From Anopheles merus (lineage: Eukaryota; Arthropoda; Insecta; Diptera; Culicidae), in the NCBI RefSeq assembly GCF_017562075.2, contig NC_054085.1, positions 17,016,222 to 17,080,221 of the forward strand: a DNA stretch of 64,000 nucleotides, given 5' to 3'. The position numbers and the translations under genes were made by a program. Every line of letters starts with the position of its first letter. Position 1 is the first letter of the stretch. Under the pieces are notes generated by a model, which did not search any database, was not told where the DNA came from, and was given only the letters and a program-made list of their open reading frames with translations. Positions 24,691 to 36,848 of the stretch are shown here, piece by piece.

Positions 24691-27290
24691 ATATAACAAA
24701 CATATTTCTTCAGATATGATGTCAAAATAAAAATATAGAACGAAGGTAGAGTAGTACAGTTTACTCCACTTCCAGGATTAGTGAACGCTGGGTTCGTCAC
24801 TTACGGTGTAACCGATGGATCAGGTCATTTAGACGGCTTAGCAAATCATTGCCATCATTGCCTAAAAAAAATAATAATATTTGGTTAAAAAACTGGATTT
24901 TGTTTCCTTAAAAACAGATACATAACTTTCATAACTTCATCCTGCATGGACTACACCCTTCTGAGAAACATTTTGTTTGTATGATTTCAACCGATGCCAC
25001 ATGTTTGACAAGCACAAACTGATAATTTCTATCCATCGTTCCGAAGGCTCCGCTGTACGGCCATTGCCTTACATCATTACGATTTTTATCACGGGTGCGG
25101 ATTTGTTGACCGTTCGCTTTCTTTCGCCCATCCTCTCTCTTTTCCACTGAATAATGGGATGCATTCGGCAAAGGCTTACGTTCGTATGTTTTGCATTTCC
25201 GCTGCAGCTCCACTGGCTACTTGCATACACGAGCACGTCCGGTGCCGCCGGATGAAGCGTTCGCAGGTTTCCGCTCGCATCAGGCTCGCATCAAAACAGT
25301 TGCAAAATGTCACCACCTCCCTCTGTCCTCCGCACGCATGCTCAACCGCTCCCGCGTAGTGTTGCGTGTGGAATCATCGCCCAAATCAACGCCACCATTA
25401 TCCGGTCGGTCAGGTCCCGGGCACACAATCGATTCGTTATGCATCGCGTGCGATGTTGGTACAAATATGAATCATTTATCAGCCTCAGACGCTCTCGGTG
25501 GCGTGGCGGCGGTTGGCGGTGGTGTTGATTTTGCGCAGGCGGCATCCCATGTCCCGTCAACGCCGCAAACGGACACGAGACACAACGCGTCGCGGACCGA
25601 GAGAAGAAAGAAATTGATTATTTATTCCGAAGCCATCGCGCCGCTATCTCAATGCAATAAATTAGTGTGCGCGTTCTATGCGACCCGCTGCGGGGACTTT
25701 TCATCAAGAAGTGCGGGTTGCATTTTGCCCGCGTACCGAGGGCGACATTGCATTTGTGCGGCCGCGGGACGGAGCAAGGGTTGTTGCTTTTTTTTCGTAG
25801 CAGATTTGTTTGTCTTTTCTTTTGCTGCAGCGCCGGTGCAGCAGTGCCTTGTCTGCGGGGTCTGTGGCCGATGACATGACTTGCATTTATTATTGATGGA
25901 TTTTTCCAAAGACTGTGGCTAACCAAGGGGGTGGGTGGGCGGCAGTATTATGTTGAGTGTTGCGTTTGTAGCATGACTGAGTGCATTTTGTGCCGCGCTG
26001 CATTTGCGGGCCGATGCGGGTCGGGTCTAAGCGCGGCTGCGTGTACAAAGTAATTGATTGCCTTTCTTAGTTTGCGAAAGACGTTTTAATCCACTGTGGG
26101 AAGGGGTTTCGCACGCTTGTAAGTGGGTTTGCACGCACGCACGCGCGCGCGCGCCCGCGCGAGGGAAGAACTAAGCGACTCAATTAGCTAGTACAATGTG
26201 CAGCAATGTGGCGTGGTTGTAGCAGGGATGCTGGCTGTGTTGCAAAGAAAATTCCGGTTGCAGTGCTTGCTTGGATGGGTGATGGAGAAGAAGAAAATGG
26301 TATAAAATAAAAACAAGAAAATAGGCGTATTAGAAAACATGGCGCTTTGTTAAACGATGACAAGCAAGTGTTTCCCTCCACATTACAAGTGTTGCATATA
26401 AAAGCAACACTTTTTAAAGTGACTTAAATTTGAAGCAGGAAAAGGTTACCATAAAGTAAACGCAAGCAAGCAAGCAAAAAAAGAGCAATAAAATTAACTC
26501 AATCACCTCGTTTTCGGGCGCTCCGGGCACTCAGGAAGTCTCATAAACCCATCCCCAAAAGCGAAAAGCGATTGTGTTTCCTTCCTATTCCTCCCTTGCC
26601 AAACTCACACAACGGGCTGTAATTTTGTCATTAGGAAAACTTCACTTAATTTCCGATTACAGCCCTCGCGGTTGTGTGTGTGCCCTCACGGTATCATCCA
26701 TCGCAAAACGGTTCCGCCCGGTTCCGCCCGGTTCCTTTTGCTTCTCTGTTCTTTTGCAAGCTCCAATGTTCGCGGGGGCTCGAAGGTGCAAATTATCATA
26801 TTTTACCATTGGCTTTTTGATTCCCATTGTTTGTTAACTGGTTCGGCACGAACAATCGCTTCAGTACTTTTGCCGCTCCACTATTACTGGGCAGCCCGCC
26901 AAGCGAGTGTTTGTTTAAGTGTGTGTGTGTGGGTTTGCTTTTAACAAGTCCTAGTTTTCTGGTTGGTGATTTATTTTTAACTTGCAGGATTGGATTGGAC
27001 CGAAAAGACTGCAGACGCATAGCAAAAAGGGGTTTGATTAATCGATTCTTTTTTTGTGTGTGTTTTTTCTTCATTCTGTTATTGCATCAATTGTATGAGT
27101 TGTGAGGCTTTCTTTTCCCATCTGTTTTTTTAATCAGTGCGCTGCTTTATTCAATGCCTAGCCATAATTACTGGTAATTATTTTCCCACCCACCCAACGG
27201 ATCCATTATCGTGATAGACTCATTTCCCATGCTGCCGGTTCGGGGTAGCAAAACGGGTGAAATAACCCTTGTGATGAAGGCCTGACATTC
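24691..27290. other. unique non-coding stretch
   Basis: AT-rich to about 24960, then mixed composition. A 227-codon plus-strand ORF (25191-25874) is long for chance but shows no domain and overlaps minus-strand ORFs. A good acceptor-like T-rich tract ending GCTGCAG lies at about 25829. An alternating CG/CA run sits at 26131-26162, and GGTTCCGCCC is repeated near 26708-26735. Confidence 0.4.
26131..26162. repeat. alternating CA/CG purine-pyrimidine tract
   Basis: GCACGCACGCACGCGCGC and the following CG-rich bases form about 30 bp of nearly perfect alternating purine and pyrimidine, the type of sequence able to adopt Z-DNA. Confidence 0.7.
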
Positions 27291-27607
27291 ATGGATTGAA
27301 TTTTGACGTTTTTTTTATCTTTTGAGATCCTTTCCTTTTGAAGTTATGATTATATTACTTGTGATTCTTAAAATTTCATAAAATCCATTTCCAAAAAAGT
27401 GATTTTAAAGTTTTATTCAATTCATCAATTGTGATCCTTCGATACTTCGAAAGTTGTGATACAAATATTTAAATTTCTTCCCTTCTTGAGCTATGATCTT
27501 TAAAGATTCATTCATATATTATTTTCAATACATTTTACAAGATTCTTAACAGTTATGCATTCATGTCTGGATGGTTGTTTTAGGCTATTTTAAAAAGTGA
27601 AATTAGC
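27290..27607. other. AT-rich island, left part
   Basis: AT-rich sequence with repeated GTGATxCTT-type phrases but no clear unit and no ORF. It leads into the 56-bp tandem duplication. Confidence 0.35.
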
Positions 27608-27719
27608 TCCTATTTACAATTCGATTGGTTTAATTTCTGCTAGAAATCTTAGTCATTCTTAGGTCCTACTTACAATTCGATTGGTTTAATTTCTGCTAGA
27701 AATCTTAGTCATTCGTAGG
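27608..27719. repeat. 56-bp tandem duplication (two copies)
   Basis: Copies at 27608-27663 and 27664-27719 are offset by exactly 56 bp. They share TACAATTCGATTGGTTTAAT and then TTTCTGCTAGAAATCTTAGT and differ at only about three positions, so the duplication is young. There is no coding potential. Confidence 0.92.
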
Positions 27720-28389
27720 AGTATTGGTGTTCATATTGATTTAAGTGGTTTTAGCTTTTATAAAGCTCATATGTATCTTGACAAAAATGGAACAACTTAT
27801 TATAACTGGTGGTTTAAATTAGAGAGAAATCATAATTAAGCTAAATGTTGCTGTTTGATTGCATTTACTGACAAAGTTGAATCAATATCGTCAGACTCGT
27901 GCAAAATCATCCATTTTTCCAACAAACCATTTGATCCTCAACGCTACCATTTCTCGAACCATCGCCATAAGGGTTAACGAGCATCGACATCCATACATCG
28001 CTTCAGCCGTACTGCGGAACTCCCGACACCCGCTCCCTTACGACCGAATAAACAAAATGGGATGAATTTCATTTTCAAAATAAACAAACCATCACGATCA
28101 TGGAACCGAATTAGTTTTGATTCCCCTTGCCACCACTCGCTTCCCCTTTTTCCGACTTCCCACCCGATCTCATACAATGTTAGTGGGCTAGAGTTGAAGT
28201 CTTAACTTTTAGCTACGATCTATTCGCTCTGTCGAGGGGGCTTCCGCCAGAGTAATGAGACACCGACCGAGGATCGTTATGGACTGGTGGATGAGTGGGG
28301 GGAAAAAAAGTTAGCCCTCCCAGTGTTACAGTGCGTGTGCGTTGTTAGATCGAGTGTGATCGTGGTAGAACGGGTTCGTACGGGTTCGC
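27720..28389. other. unique stretch upstream of the 28390 ORF
   Basis: AT-rich until about 27860, then mixed composition. No clear promoter motif. The last 100 bases carry TACGGGTTCG-type direct repeats (GGGTTCGTACGGGTTCGCATG at about 28372), which may be part of a 5' UTR if the ORF is real. Confidence 0.35.
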
Positions 28390-28698
28390 ATGGGAGAGCA
28401 CAGAAGTGTTTGGAAAACAAAGACTCGCTGGTCGTACGCGGTCGTGTTTATCTTTACGCTAGCCATCCCGCCTTCCGGGGAAGTGTCGGCACTGACTGTG
28501 GAGGTCCAAGTGCAGCTGGAGGGCGGGATGAGCATTAGGACCACACGCATATCTTCACGTGATGTGCATCTGTTCCGGTTTGATGCGCGTCAATGTGTCG
28601 CACCCGGGGTATATTTGCTGGCCAGGGGTTTTTTTTTCACGTGTCTGGCCAGCATGACCGCAGTCCATTCCACGCGGCGAGGAATGTCGCCGCGATAG
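28390..28698 (+). CDS. possible exon of an unrecognised secreted or membrane protein
   Basis: A 102-codon ORF starting ATGGGAGAGC. Residues 1-13 are basic and polar, and about 14-33 (SYAVVFIFTLAIPPSGEVSA) look like a signal peptide with a plausible cleavage after VSA. A strand-like LTVEVQVQLEGG and a polar region ending near FDARQCVAPG follow. Codon choice up to about 28610 favours G or C in third positions, as expected of mosquito coding DNA; the remainder looks like intron. No strong donor is visible (CCCGG/GTATAT near 28608 is weak). I recognise no family. Confidence 0.25.
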   Translation: MGEHRSVWKTKTRWSYAVVFIFTLAIPPSGEVSALTVEVQVQLEGGMSIRTTRISSRDVHLFRFDARQCVAPGVYLLARGFFFTCLASMTAVHSTRRGMSPR

Positions 28699-28970
28699 AA
28701 GTGATCACGCACCGTGCACAATGCGTTCGGTGCTCGGCGATAGACATCTAATATCATGGTCTAGCCCAGGCTCGAAACAAATCGTTTACATGGTACATGC
28801 ATCAGATTTGATCAAAACCGAGATATGGGACATTCCGCAAAAGGCCCAGAAGGCACAATATGCACCCTCCACTGTTTGGCCAGTAGACAACACTTGTTCT
28901 CGTACCTGACGCTGGCGTAGGTACGCTACGAGCTGTGGTTTTGAATAATGAGCACCCGAAGGCTTTTTCT

Positions 28971-28985
28971 CCCCCCCCCCCCCCC
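28971..28985. repeat. poly-C run, 15 bases
   Basis: Uninterrupted C run followed by GCCC. Confidence 0.85.
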
Positions 28986-29636
28986 GCCCTCACCACTGTA
29001 TCCGCATTATTAGTTGCTACCGGGCGGAAGCGAGCAGTGCAATAATCAAACTTAATTGAATCTCTTCCGAAACCTCCAAAATAAGCCTCTGTAAAACGAG
29101 TCGAACCGGAGCCGGATCGCTTAGACGGATGGAGGGGAAGTATGAATGGGAACGCATGCGGGTGGTAATGTAATTAAAGTGAACAAAACCTCCATTTCCT
29201 TCCTCTGTGTTGGGAAGAAGGGTATGGGATAGGCATGCCGAAGCTGATGACATGCGGTTGAGATAGCGCAAACCCGCGCACATCGTTTGACGAAATATTT
29301 GCGGGAATATTTCACCAATCGGTGGCAAAGGAAGGGGTCTGCAAGGCCTTCGCCATCCTCAGCGAGCGTTATAAAACATCCCCTTCCGGTGTAAATCAAC
29401 GCCTACATCAAGTCATCATTATTGGGTAGCAATTCTTGCAAATCGATCGGATCTCCCCAACGTTTCCCATGGAAACCCGAGGCAGTGTGCACCGTTTGCT
29501 GTGATTTTGCTCGACATCATGCGTAATGTGCAGTGCAGCAGCGTGACGCGAATTGAGTGCGAATTGTAGTATTGTAATGCCCGATCCGACGCTACGCTTC
29601 TCGGTGGAACGGTGTGTCCTCGGGAGTTGTTTAATG

Positions 29637-29654
29637 TGCAGCAGCAGCAGCAGC
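29637..29654. repeat. (CAG)n microsatellite
   Basis: About six CAG units, not within a convincing reading frame. Confidence 0.8.
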
Positions 29655-29929
29655 GGAGAGCGATAGAGAATAGAGCATTGAATTAAATTGCTTTTGGTGC
29701 AGATTCTGGCAGACTTTGGGTTGTGGGGAGACTCCAGTTTCGACCACCCCCCTCTCTGCATTTTTAGTCAATAGTTTGATAATGATTTGGAAGATTGAAG
29801 TACCTATTGTTGGGCGTTCGCTGCCGAGCCGATGAAATATGGTTTGGGAGGGAGAGCGTCTAGATCGGTGCATTGTGCGCCCAGTTTGCAAGGTACGATT
29901 GAGTGAGCAAAATTTAATCATCGTCATCA

Positions 29930-30300
29930 TTGTGTACATTTTGGAGCAGTAACTTCAATGGTTTTATAATCGGAATCACTGGCAGCATGAAGCTGCTAGG
30001 GCTTTACAGAAAGTTTAGGTCCTATCTCTTGATATTGATATTGATATTAACAGTGATTTTAAACTATTCGTTACAAAAGTCTATCACAGATCATAATAAC
30101 GATCTTGTAAAACATTTCGGTATAATAATCATCTAACACCAATCGTATAATCATCATGCCATCATGTGGTGGGATATGCACCTCAGCTTGAAAACTTTGG
30201 TGCTGTTGATCCAATCTTTCAGCGGTGTATATTTTAATGTTATATTTGATTGATTTTTCATCGCCCCTTGTCTGTATTTAAGCTCGTGTTCCCTTAAAAG
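29930..30300. other. AT-rich island
   Basis: AT-rich block with a short (TGATAT)n repeat near 30030-30048. No element boundaries and no gene. A TATTTAAG sequence near 30287 resembles a TATA box, but no start codon with a usable frame follows. Confidence 0.35.
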
Positions 30301-30404
30301 GCTTTCACCATCGACCGAGCGACGGCTGCAGAAACAACCACCCGGCCGGGTAACTCATCGCGTTAATCGGCTCGGTCGCGTTGGTAGCAAACACTGGCAA
30401 CCGG

Positions 30405-30423
30405 CTGCTGCTGCTGCTGCTGC
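30405..30423. repeat. (CTG)n microsatellite
   Basis: About six CTG units in a GC-rich stretch. Confidence 0.8.
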
Positions 30424-33080
30424 ATAGTGCATAGTGCTGGCGCCCGAGCAGTACGCACTTGGGCAAATGTTTGACTACACGCCGAAAATCCGAAACGCCG
30501 AGAGTAAAATATCGGAAAATTGGATTGCACTGTAAACATTGTCTGGCGTGCTAGGTCTGGTCGGTCGGTAACCGGCTGCATGAGTTTTGCCGGATTTTCT
30601 GGATGAGTTTTCGGACCGTTTACCTCTCTCTGAGTGCACCTTCCCCGCTTCCCCCGGAACGGAGGTAGATAATTTAACCGGATCTCTGGTTGCTGGGGTT
30701 CGGCCAGTGCAAAAGGGAACCAGGTGCCAGAGTTTGCTGCCTCGAAAGTCCTCAGTAAGTTGGAGTTGGTGGAGTCCGTTTTTCCATAGACCGTCCTGAC
30801 CGTGAGTTGTTTACTGTGCGGTTAGTTGGCGCTATCCGTCGCATTGCCCCCAGTGCCACCGTCTCCAACTGGACGTGGTCCATCCCGTGCTCTTGGGACG
30901 ATTATTTTACGATAAACGTTGTTTGGTTGCATGGTTGTCCCCACCCCATCCCGGTGTAATTAGATTATCGTGGCGAAAGTTAGGCTTGAAAGCGCTCGCA
31001 CTGGGGCGTTGATTGTAAATTTGGCGCAAAACGGGCTCTTTTGAAGTAGGTGGTGGTGGTGCGGGGGACGGTTTTGATGTTTATATGGCACGGTTCATTA
31101 AGGTGCAAATAATGGCGGCTGTCCGTTTGTGTTGACTGTTTTTCACACTTTTAGTTTGATGCAGCGCGAATCGGTGGGGAATGAGGTGTTAGACCCGTTG
31201 CCAATTAATCCTTATTAGTCGACAGACAAATTGTGACACGGTGTGTGATTTCGTGGCGGAATTATATTATCACACTGCAGTATCGAAACGTGTCAAACAT
31301 TGATATTGAGCTGTCAATAATGGCCGCGGTAGAAATGGAATGGTCCGAAACATATAGGTGACATAATCCATCAACAATGTTAGTGAACGGGTGGTGGTGG
31401 CACGTCATATGGTGGCAGACATGGAGTATAAAGTTTAGGAGGATTTCCAAACACACACACACACGATCGGGAGATCCAATTTTTTACTCATTAAATGACT
31501 TGCATAGTTAATGCTGATTGATGAGTTTATAATGCAGCCCTGCCGCGGGTTCGTGCGTAATTGATAGGATAATGAGCACCCGAGGGCAAACCTCAAACCC
31601 TAAACGATTATTAGTTTATGAGCTTCATGGCGTATTAATGACTCGATTTGAAAGGGCTTTTGCATAACGATACAATTAAAAAAAAAAACAAACCAACATG
31701 CGACGGGGTGATTTGGGGGCAAATATTGGCTTTTAAAAATAACTCATTTGTGGAGTGGCCTGCGGTGTTTTTTCGCTGAGTTTTAGTTTCGTAATGCAAC
31801 CGGTTGGACGTTGTGGCAGGGATCAACCGACAACCGTTTGACCGAGTAATGTGATACACGTGTGTGTTCTAGCCCCTCGGAGCTCCACTTGAGCTCCACT
31901 ATTACTTAACACTTGCACCCTGAACTGCTGTCCGAATTGGTTAGCAAATGCCGTTTGACCCACTCGGACAGGTCTCGTTCACCGCGATAGAACGGTAGAC
32001 GGAGTATCTCCAACCAATTCCGAATGGTCGAACCGAATCCGGGAAAGAAAAAGCACTTGCCTGACAGGAGCGTGTCAAAGCAGGATCTCCAGGTGGGGGA
32101 AAACCTCCGAGCGTGCATATCATTTCACTTTCTACGCTACGGTACGCGTCACCTTTTGACACTGCGCATCGGGCGGTCTGGTGTCGCGTCAGCGCGTCTC
32201 GTGTACGTGAAAGGCGGGTACCGCGACTCATGGTTGGTCGGTTGGTGGTTGCGCAATTGCGAGCCTAACGTATCGGCAAACGGGCCCGTTTTGCCATTTC
32301 AAAAGCGCCCGAAATTGGTTTTCAATTGTCATGTCCGGCCGCGGCAACTACGGTGCACGGTTTAAGATTGATAACTCGCCATCTCGATTGAGCTGTTCCG
32401 GGGCTGGATCGTGGCCTGCGTACCGAGCGTGCAAGGTACCTTGTTGTTTGCCCTCGCACGTCCGCGAGGCCCGAGTAGACAAAATAATGGTTAGAAAGAG
32501 CGAAGGAAGGAGAGAAAAAAAATCACACACACCCCGTAATACAACAAAAGGTGCCCGTACGCACCTTAAATAGAGCTGACCGGCCGCCGTGCCGCATACG
32601 GTTTCGGAAATCGTTTATTTTAATTTGTTAACTCAGCGGGAGCCATTCGGCTACGATTGGAGCAAGAGCAAGCCGGGGGGAAGCTTGGCACCATCTGTGG
32701 GCCAAGACGGCCGGTGAATGAATGGCTGACAAATCAATGAGAACGGGATTTCCGAAAGGTGTCAAATCACTGAACCGAACGTCGCTGATTAGATCGCTTT
32801 TTCTCGCTGCAAAAGTGCCATAATATCGGTTCTATTGTGAGGTAGTTATCGTCGGCCTTGCACGACGTGTCGATCAAGCCCTGGGAGCGGTTTTGGCGCT
32901 ATGAGCGATAGGGTACCGTCGCTGGGAGTTATGTTACGATTTAATCGAATTATATGGCGGCACTGGCAACGGTCGGTACGGTCGTTTGAATAAATGCACC
33001 ATAGAGTGGGGTACCTGTGACGATGAATGGGCTTTGGGGGGTGCTGTATGGATTGCGTTTTTGGGTTGAAGTAATACATT
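30424..33080. other. unique non-coding stretch
   Basis: Mixed composition with scattered short ORFs (113 codons at 32024-32365). A donor-like CTCA/GTAAGTT occurs at 30756 after an open frame from 30587, but no matching acceptor or protein similarity supports an exon. Confidence 0.4.
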
Positions 33081-33481
33081 TTTGTCTTCATAATATGGAT
33101 TATTCAACGATTATTGGAGCGGTTGTACATTTTTCCAGAATTATAATTAATGATGATTGATTAATAATAATTAAAGTAAAACTGATCATGTAAAGTAATT
33201 TACATGAAAAAAAAACAAATAAGATGTATATATAAATACAATAACTAAACAAGAACAACATGTAACACGAGAAATAAGGGTAAGAATGAAAAAACGACAA
33301 AAAAGAGATATAAATAGAAAGGAAACTAAATGGGAACAAAGGACTTTAAAGGATAAAGAAAGAAGATAAACAGAACAGAAGAAAAAAGAAAAATATAATG
33401 TAAACAAGTAATGAAATTAGCAAAAAAAAATGTTAAATATACTCAGTTAAACAAAAATCGATTCATATCAAAACAATATTA
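33081..33481. other. AT-rich left flank of the foldback element
   Basis: Very A-rich on the plus strand with no gene. Minus-strand ORFs here are phenylalanine/serine-rich because of the A-richness. Confidence 0.4.
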
Positions 33482-33938
33482 CAGGATTTTCGAGGATTAT
33501 ATAGAAAGGTTCAGCGAGTTGTAGATTCATTCAGGCATATAATAGACTCTTTCAGCGAGGTATAGAATCGTTCGGAAGTAGGCGTTGACATGTTCGGTTA
33601 TACTGTAGAACTGTCATTTGTTTTGTTTACACACTATGGCGCAGGGTTCAATTTTTCATTGTTAAAAGTGCTAAAAGTTGCTAATAATCATTCCCCAAGC
33701 TGTTTAATACATGAATTGGTTAAAACAAGCATATTTTTTCGAAAATCGTTTGTTTACCTTCTGATGAGAATGATCCAAGCTGCAGTCCAAGTGGTACGAA
33801 AGTGACAGCTCTACAGTACAACCGAACATGTCAACGTCTACTTCCGAACAATTCTATATCTCGCTGAAAGAGTCTATTATATGCCTGAACGGATCTACAA
33901 CACGCTGAACATGTCTATATAATCCTCGAAAACCCTGT
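33482..33938. mobile_element. foldback MITE with 135-bp inverted arms
   Basis: Left arm 33482-33616 and right arm 33803-33938 are inverted copies differing at about 11 of 135 positions. The ends read TA/CAGGATTTTCGAGG and CCTCGAAAACCCTG/TA, which fits a TA target and Tc1/mariner-like CAG termini. Each arm contains a TTCAGCGAG motif twice, about 43 bp apart, so the arm is itself internally repeated. The 186-bp central part holds no convincing ORF, and the 71-codon frame across it runs into the arms. At 457 bp it is non-autonomous. The full single strand would fold into a long hairpin. Confidence 0.9.
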
Positions 33939-35480
33939 AAGTACAAACGAATACCACTTACTAAACCAGTTAAACAATAAGCTTTTTCACCAATAATACA
34001 ATCCACTTAATGGAAACGTTTCGCTATTCCGGGAATGGTGGTTACGATTTAGCTACTTTCAACATTATGCTCTCAAACCCGCTACCAATGTGTTCCATTT
34101 GCATCCTATGCCGAAAATGGCCGATAACGGAATGATTAACTTACTGTCCACTGTTAGCTGGGATGGAGCTTTAGTTCCCTACAGCGGCCCCCGCAAAACT
34201 TTGTCCTCTCCATCAAAAGCTTAAGATAAAGCAAACACGCTGCCACTGCCAGCGCGAAATGCAAACGCGACGCATCGCCCCGTGGTCCTCCAATCTGTTA
34301 ACGAAAGATAGATTCACCTTTCAGCCACATCGGAAGGTTTCGAGTTTTTCGTTTCCACACAGTTGGCAAATCCGCGGCGAAGCAGTTTCCATTATCAACC
34401 GCAGCAAAAGGGTAAGCGTTATCCTGCACGGGTCGGTGAAAGATTGAGTGAAAATAGATAAATGTTAAACATGGAGGAAAAAAAAAGCATCTCCACCAAA
34501 AAATAAAACCCACTGCATAACCTCTCGAGTTCCGCTTTGGCGGGTGACTGCGAGGCTGGGTGCGGTGAGGCTGAGTGATTTAAATCAGTTATCCTCAATT
34601 CGGCATTAGTTTCACCGCCAGCTCAGAGCCAGAGGAAATAGGAATTTACCCCCGAGAAAAAAAGGCAACAACACACAGTTTTTTTTCTAATCTTCTTATG
34701 GCAACAGGTCGCACGATTGAAAAGTTGTTCGGGCGGGGTGTAACGGATTGCGTTCGATCGACAACAGGGGCGATGGCGATGAAATTTAAATAATCAAAAC
34801 ATTAGCTCCGAGTGCTGCTCGGGAATGTGCGCCTAACAGTGAGGTGGTGTGTGGATGAAGGAGGAAGAGGATGGTGTGTGCCGATGTCGCTCATTACACG
34901 GTCACGCGGCTGTCATTTGTCGTGCGCCCGCTCGCGACTTATGTCAAACCGTTTGACGAGCGCCGGTGGCCTGGCCGGGAACGGGCAACTTTTCGGGTGG
35001 GATTCAACTGTCCCGGCCAGTCCGAGTGGGAGTGGGTCGTTGGAATTCTTGCAATCGAACCCCTCAGCACACAAAACACACCCACTTGATGTTCGTTGCC
35101 GGGTCAGACACCGGGAGACGAAAACGCGCGGGAAAAATAGAATCTAGAGCGGTGATAATTTTATGAAGTGTAAAACATTCTGACAAACGAATCTTGACAC
35201 GGACAGACCTGCCTAGCTGCTGACGGACTCACGGGTCCACGAGACTTGTGAATGAGTGTTTGTGTGTGTGTGTATGTGTGTGGCAGGCGGTTTAAATGTT
35301 AATGTTAGTAGATTTCCTCTTATTCTTCTTGCTCGTTCGCCCCGTGCGTAGGCTCAAAGGCGGAAGATTTACGCGTAGTTTTGAAATCTCTCTACGTCGT
35401 CTACGGTGGTAGCATATTAGTGCTTGGTGCACGGACAGATGTGATTATAAGCCATGGTTCTGACGCGTCTGCATTGTGTT
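33939..35480. other. unique non-coding stretch
   Basis: Short ORFs only (111 codons at 34812-35147, no domain). A TG run lies at 35261-35282. Confidence 0.4.
35261..35282. repeat. (TG)n microsatellite, interrupted
   Basis: TG repeat with one TA interruption. Confidence 0.8.
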
Positions 35481-35770
35481 TGAAAAGATCATGTTTCTAG
35501 AGCAAAGAAGAGGTATTGAAATTGGTAGAATGTTGGAATATAATTCAGAGAAACATTGTGAAGAACTTTGGAAAAATCATTGATGGTTCTGGTGTTATTA
35601 AATTCTTCAAGAAATTTAAGATTCTTTTACAGAATTTATATTTTGGTTACTGTCCTACTAATGAAAAAGATTATATTACATGAATGTATTTTAGAAAATA
35701 TTCTTTAGCTTTAACTTAAACATTTACCTTCGTAGTATACTACTTAAGCGATGCTGCGCTAGATCATGTT
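35480..35770. other. AT-rich island
   Basis: AT-rich block without ORF, terminal repeats or tandem structure that I can see. Confidence 0.35.
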
Positions 35771-36807
35771 CCTCGTACATCTTTACCAAGAACTATCTCG
35801 GTGCGTTACGAAACAAGAGACGAACACCATCAAGTCAAACGCTCACTATGAACAAACGATGAACCCAGTGGCATCGTAAAATTGACACACCGTTGACGTT
35901 GAGCACTGCCGAGGGAATACCGTGGGTCACATTTGTTCCCAGGTTCTCGTTCGCCGTTCCCGGCACTTCATCCGCCAATTCGTTCTTGAGCGATCCCACG
36001 ATGGCAGCAGCTGACCAGTTCAGACGCGCCAGGTCGTAGGTTGGTAATCGTCGTGAAGTCATTCCGTGGTCGTCGTATATAGCACACGGTCCCGGGTATC
36101 GTTGGTCTGCTACAATAAATCGTCCACCCGTGGTGGTGGTTGGCCTTTGATGGTGTTACCGCTTGTATCGGTTGCCTTTGTAAACAAGCAGCGATGCGAG
36201 AAGCCGTGATTTACTTGGAGCTGGGGTGCTAGGAGAAACATAAACGCTCTGATGTGCCAAAACGGAGGAAGCAAACTTTAAAAGAAAGCGCTATTAAAGA
36301 CACATTTTGCCAATCATTTTCGTGTTACGTTTTCAACCGAAAGTCATCCATTTCTATTTTCCCAAGCGAGAAAAAAGAAGCATATTTTCCACTCGTCCAA
36401 ATGATGCTGAAATAATCGCACTCGATCCCGAAGATTATCCGTCCCTCCGGAGCACTTTCCATTTTGCTGCAAAACCCTGGACACAATCTGGATGATTGAT
36501 TGATTAATTGATCGTGGATTGCACCGAAGATTATGTCCGAACGAATCATCAGATGCTTCAAAAAGGGAGGATTGTGTGCTTTTTTGTGTCGATCTAGCTC
36601 TTTTGCTCTCCCTCAATGTATCCGCACATCCGCTTGACTCCTTCGGCCGGAGTGCCTCGGCAGGAAGTGGAGATTGATGACAACCTATCAAACTGACCGG
36701 CAAGTAGGTAACTGTCGAACGCGCGCCGTGGAGAAACGCCAAGTGGAAGTGAATCAGCCGCGAACAGGCTGCGAGCGAATTGGAGAAAAACTTCCATTGG
36801 AGTGGCG

Positions 36808-36848
<41 letters not shown>

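Larger units (their letters stand above)
28699..29930. other. unique non-coding stretch
   Basis: Short ORFs only (103 codons at 29017-29328, 117 at 29408-29761, both minus and without domains). It contains a 15-base C run (28971-28985) and a short CAG run (29637-29654). Confidence 0.4.

Noticed and set aside
25800..25874. Terminal exon with CLVCGVCG (zinc-finger-like) after a good acceptor
   Set aside because: The frame stops after a dozen residues and no zinc-binding spacing follows.
25191..25874. 227-codon ORF as a gene
   Set aside because: No domain or signal, overlapped by several ORFs on the other strand, and GC-rich composition explains the length.
30280..30600. Promoter with TATTTAAG and a downstream ORF
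   Set aside because: The nearest ATG frames close quickly and the 70-codon ORF at 30587 has no recognisable product.
33590..33805. 71-codon ORF inside the foldback MITE as a transposase remnant
   Set aside because: Too short, no catalytic residues, and it runs from arm to arm of the inverted repeat.
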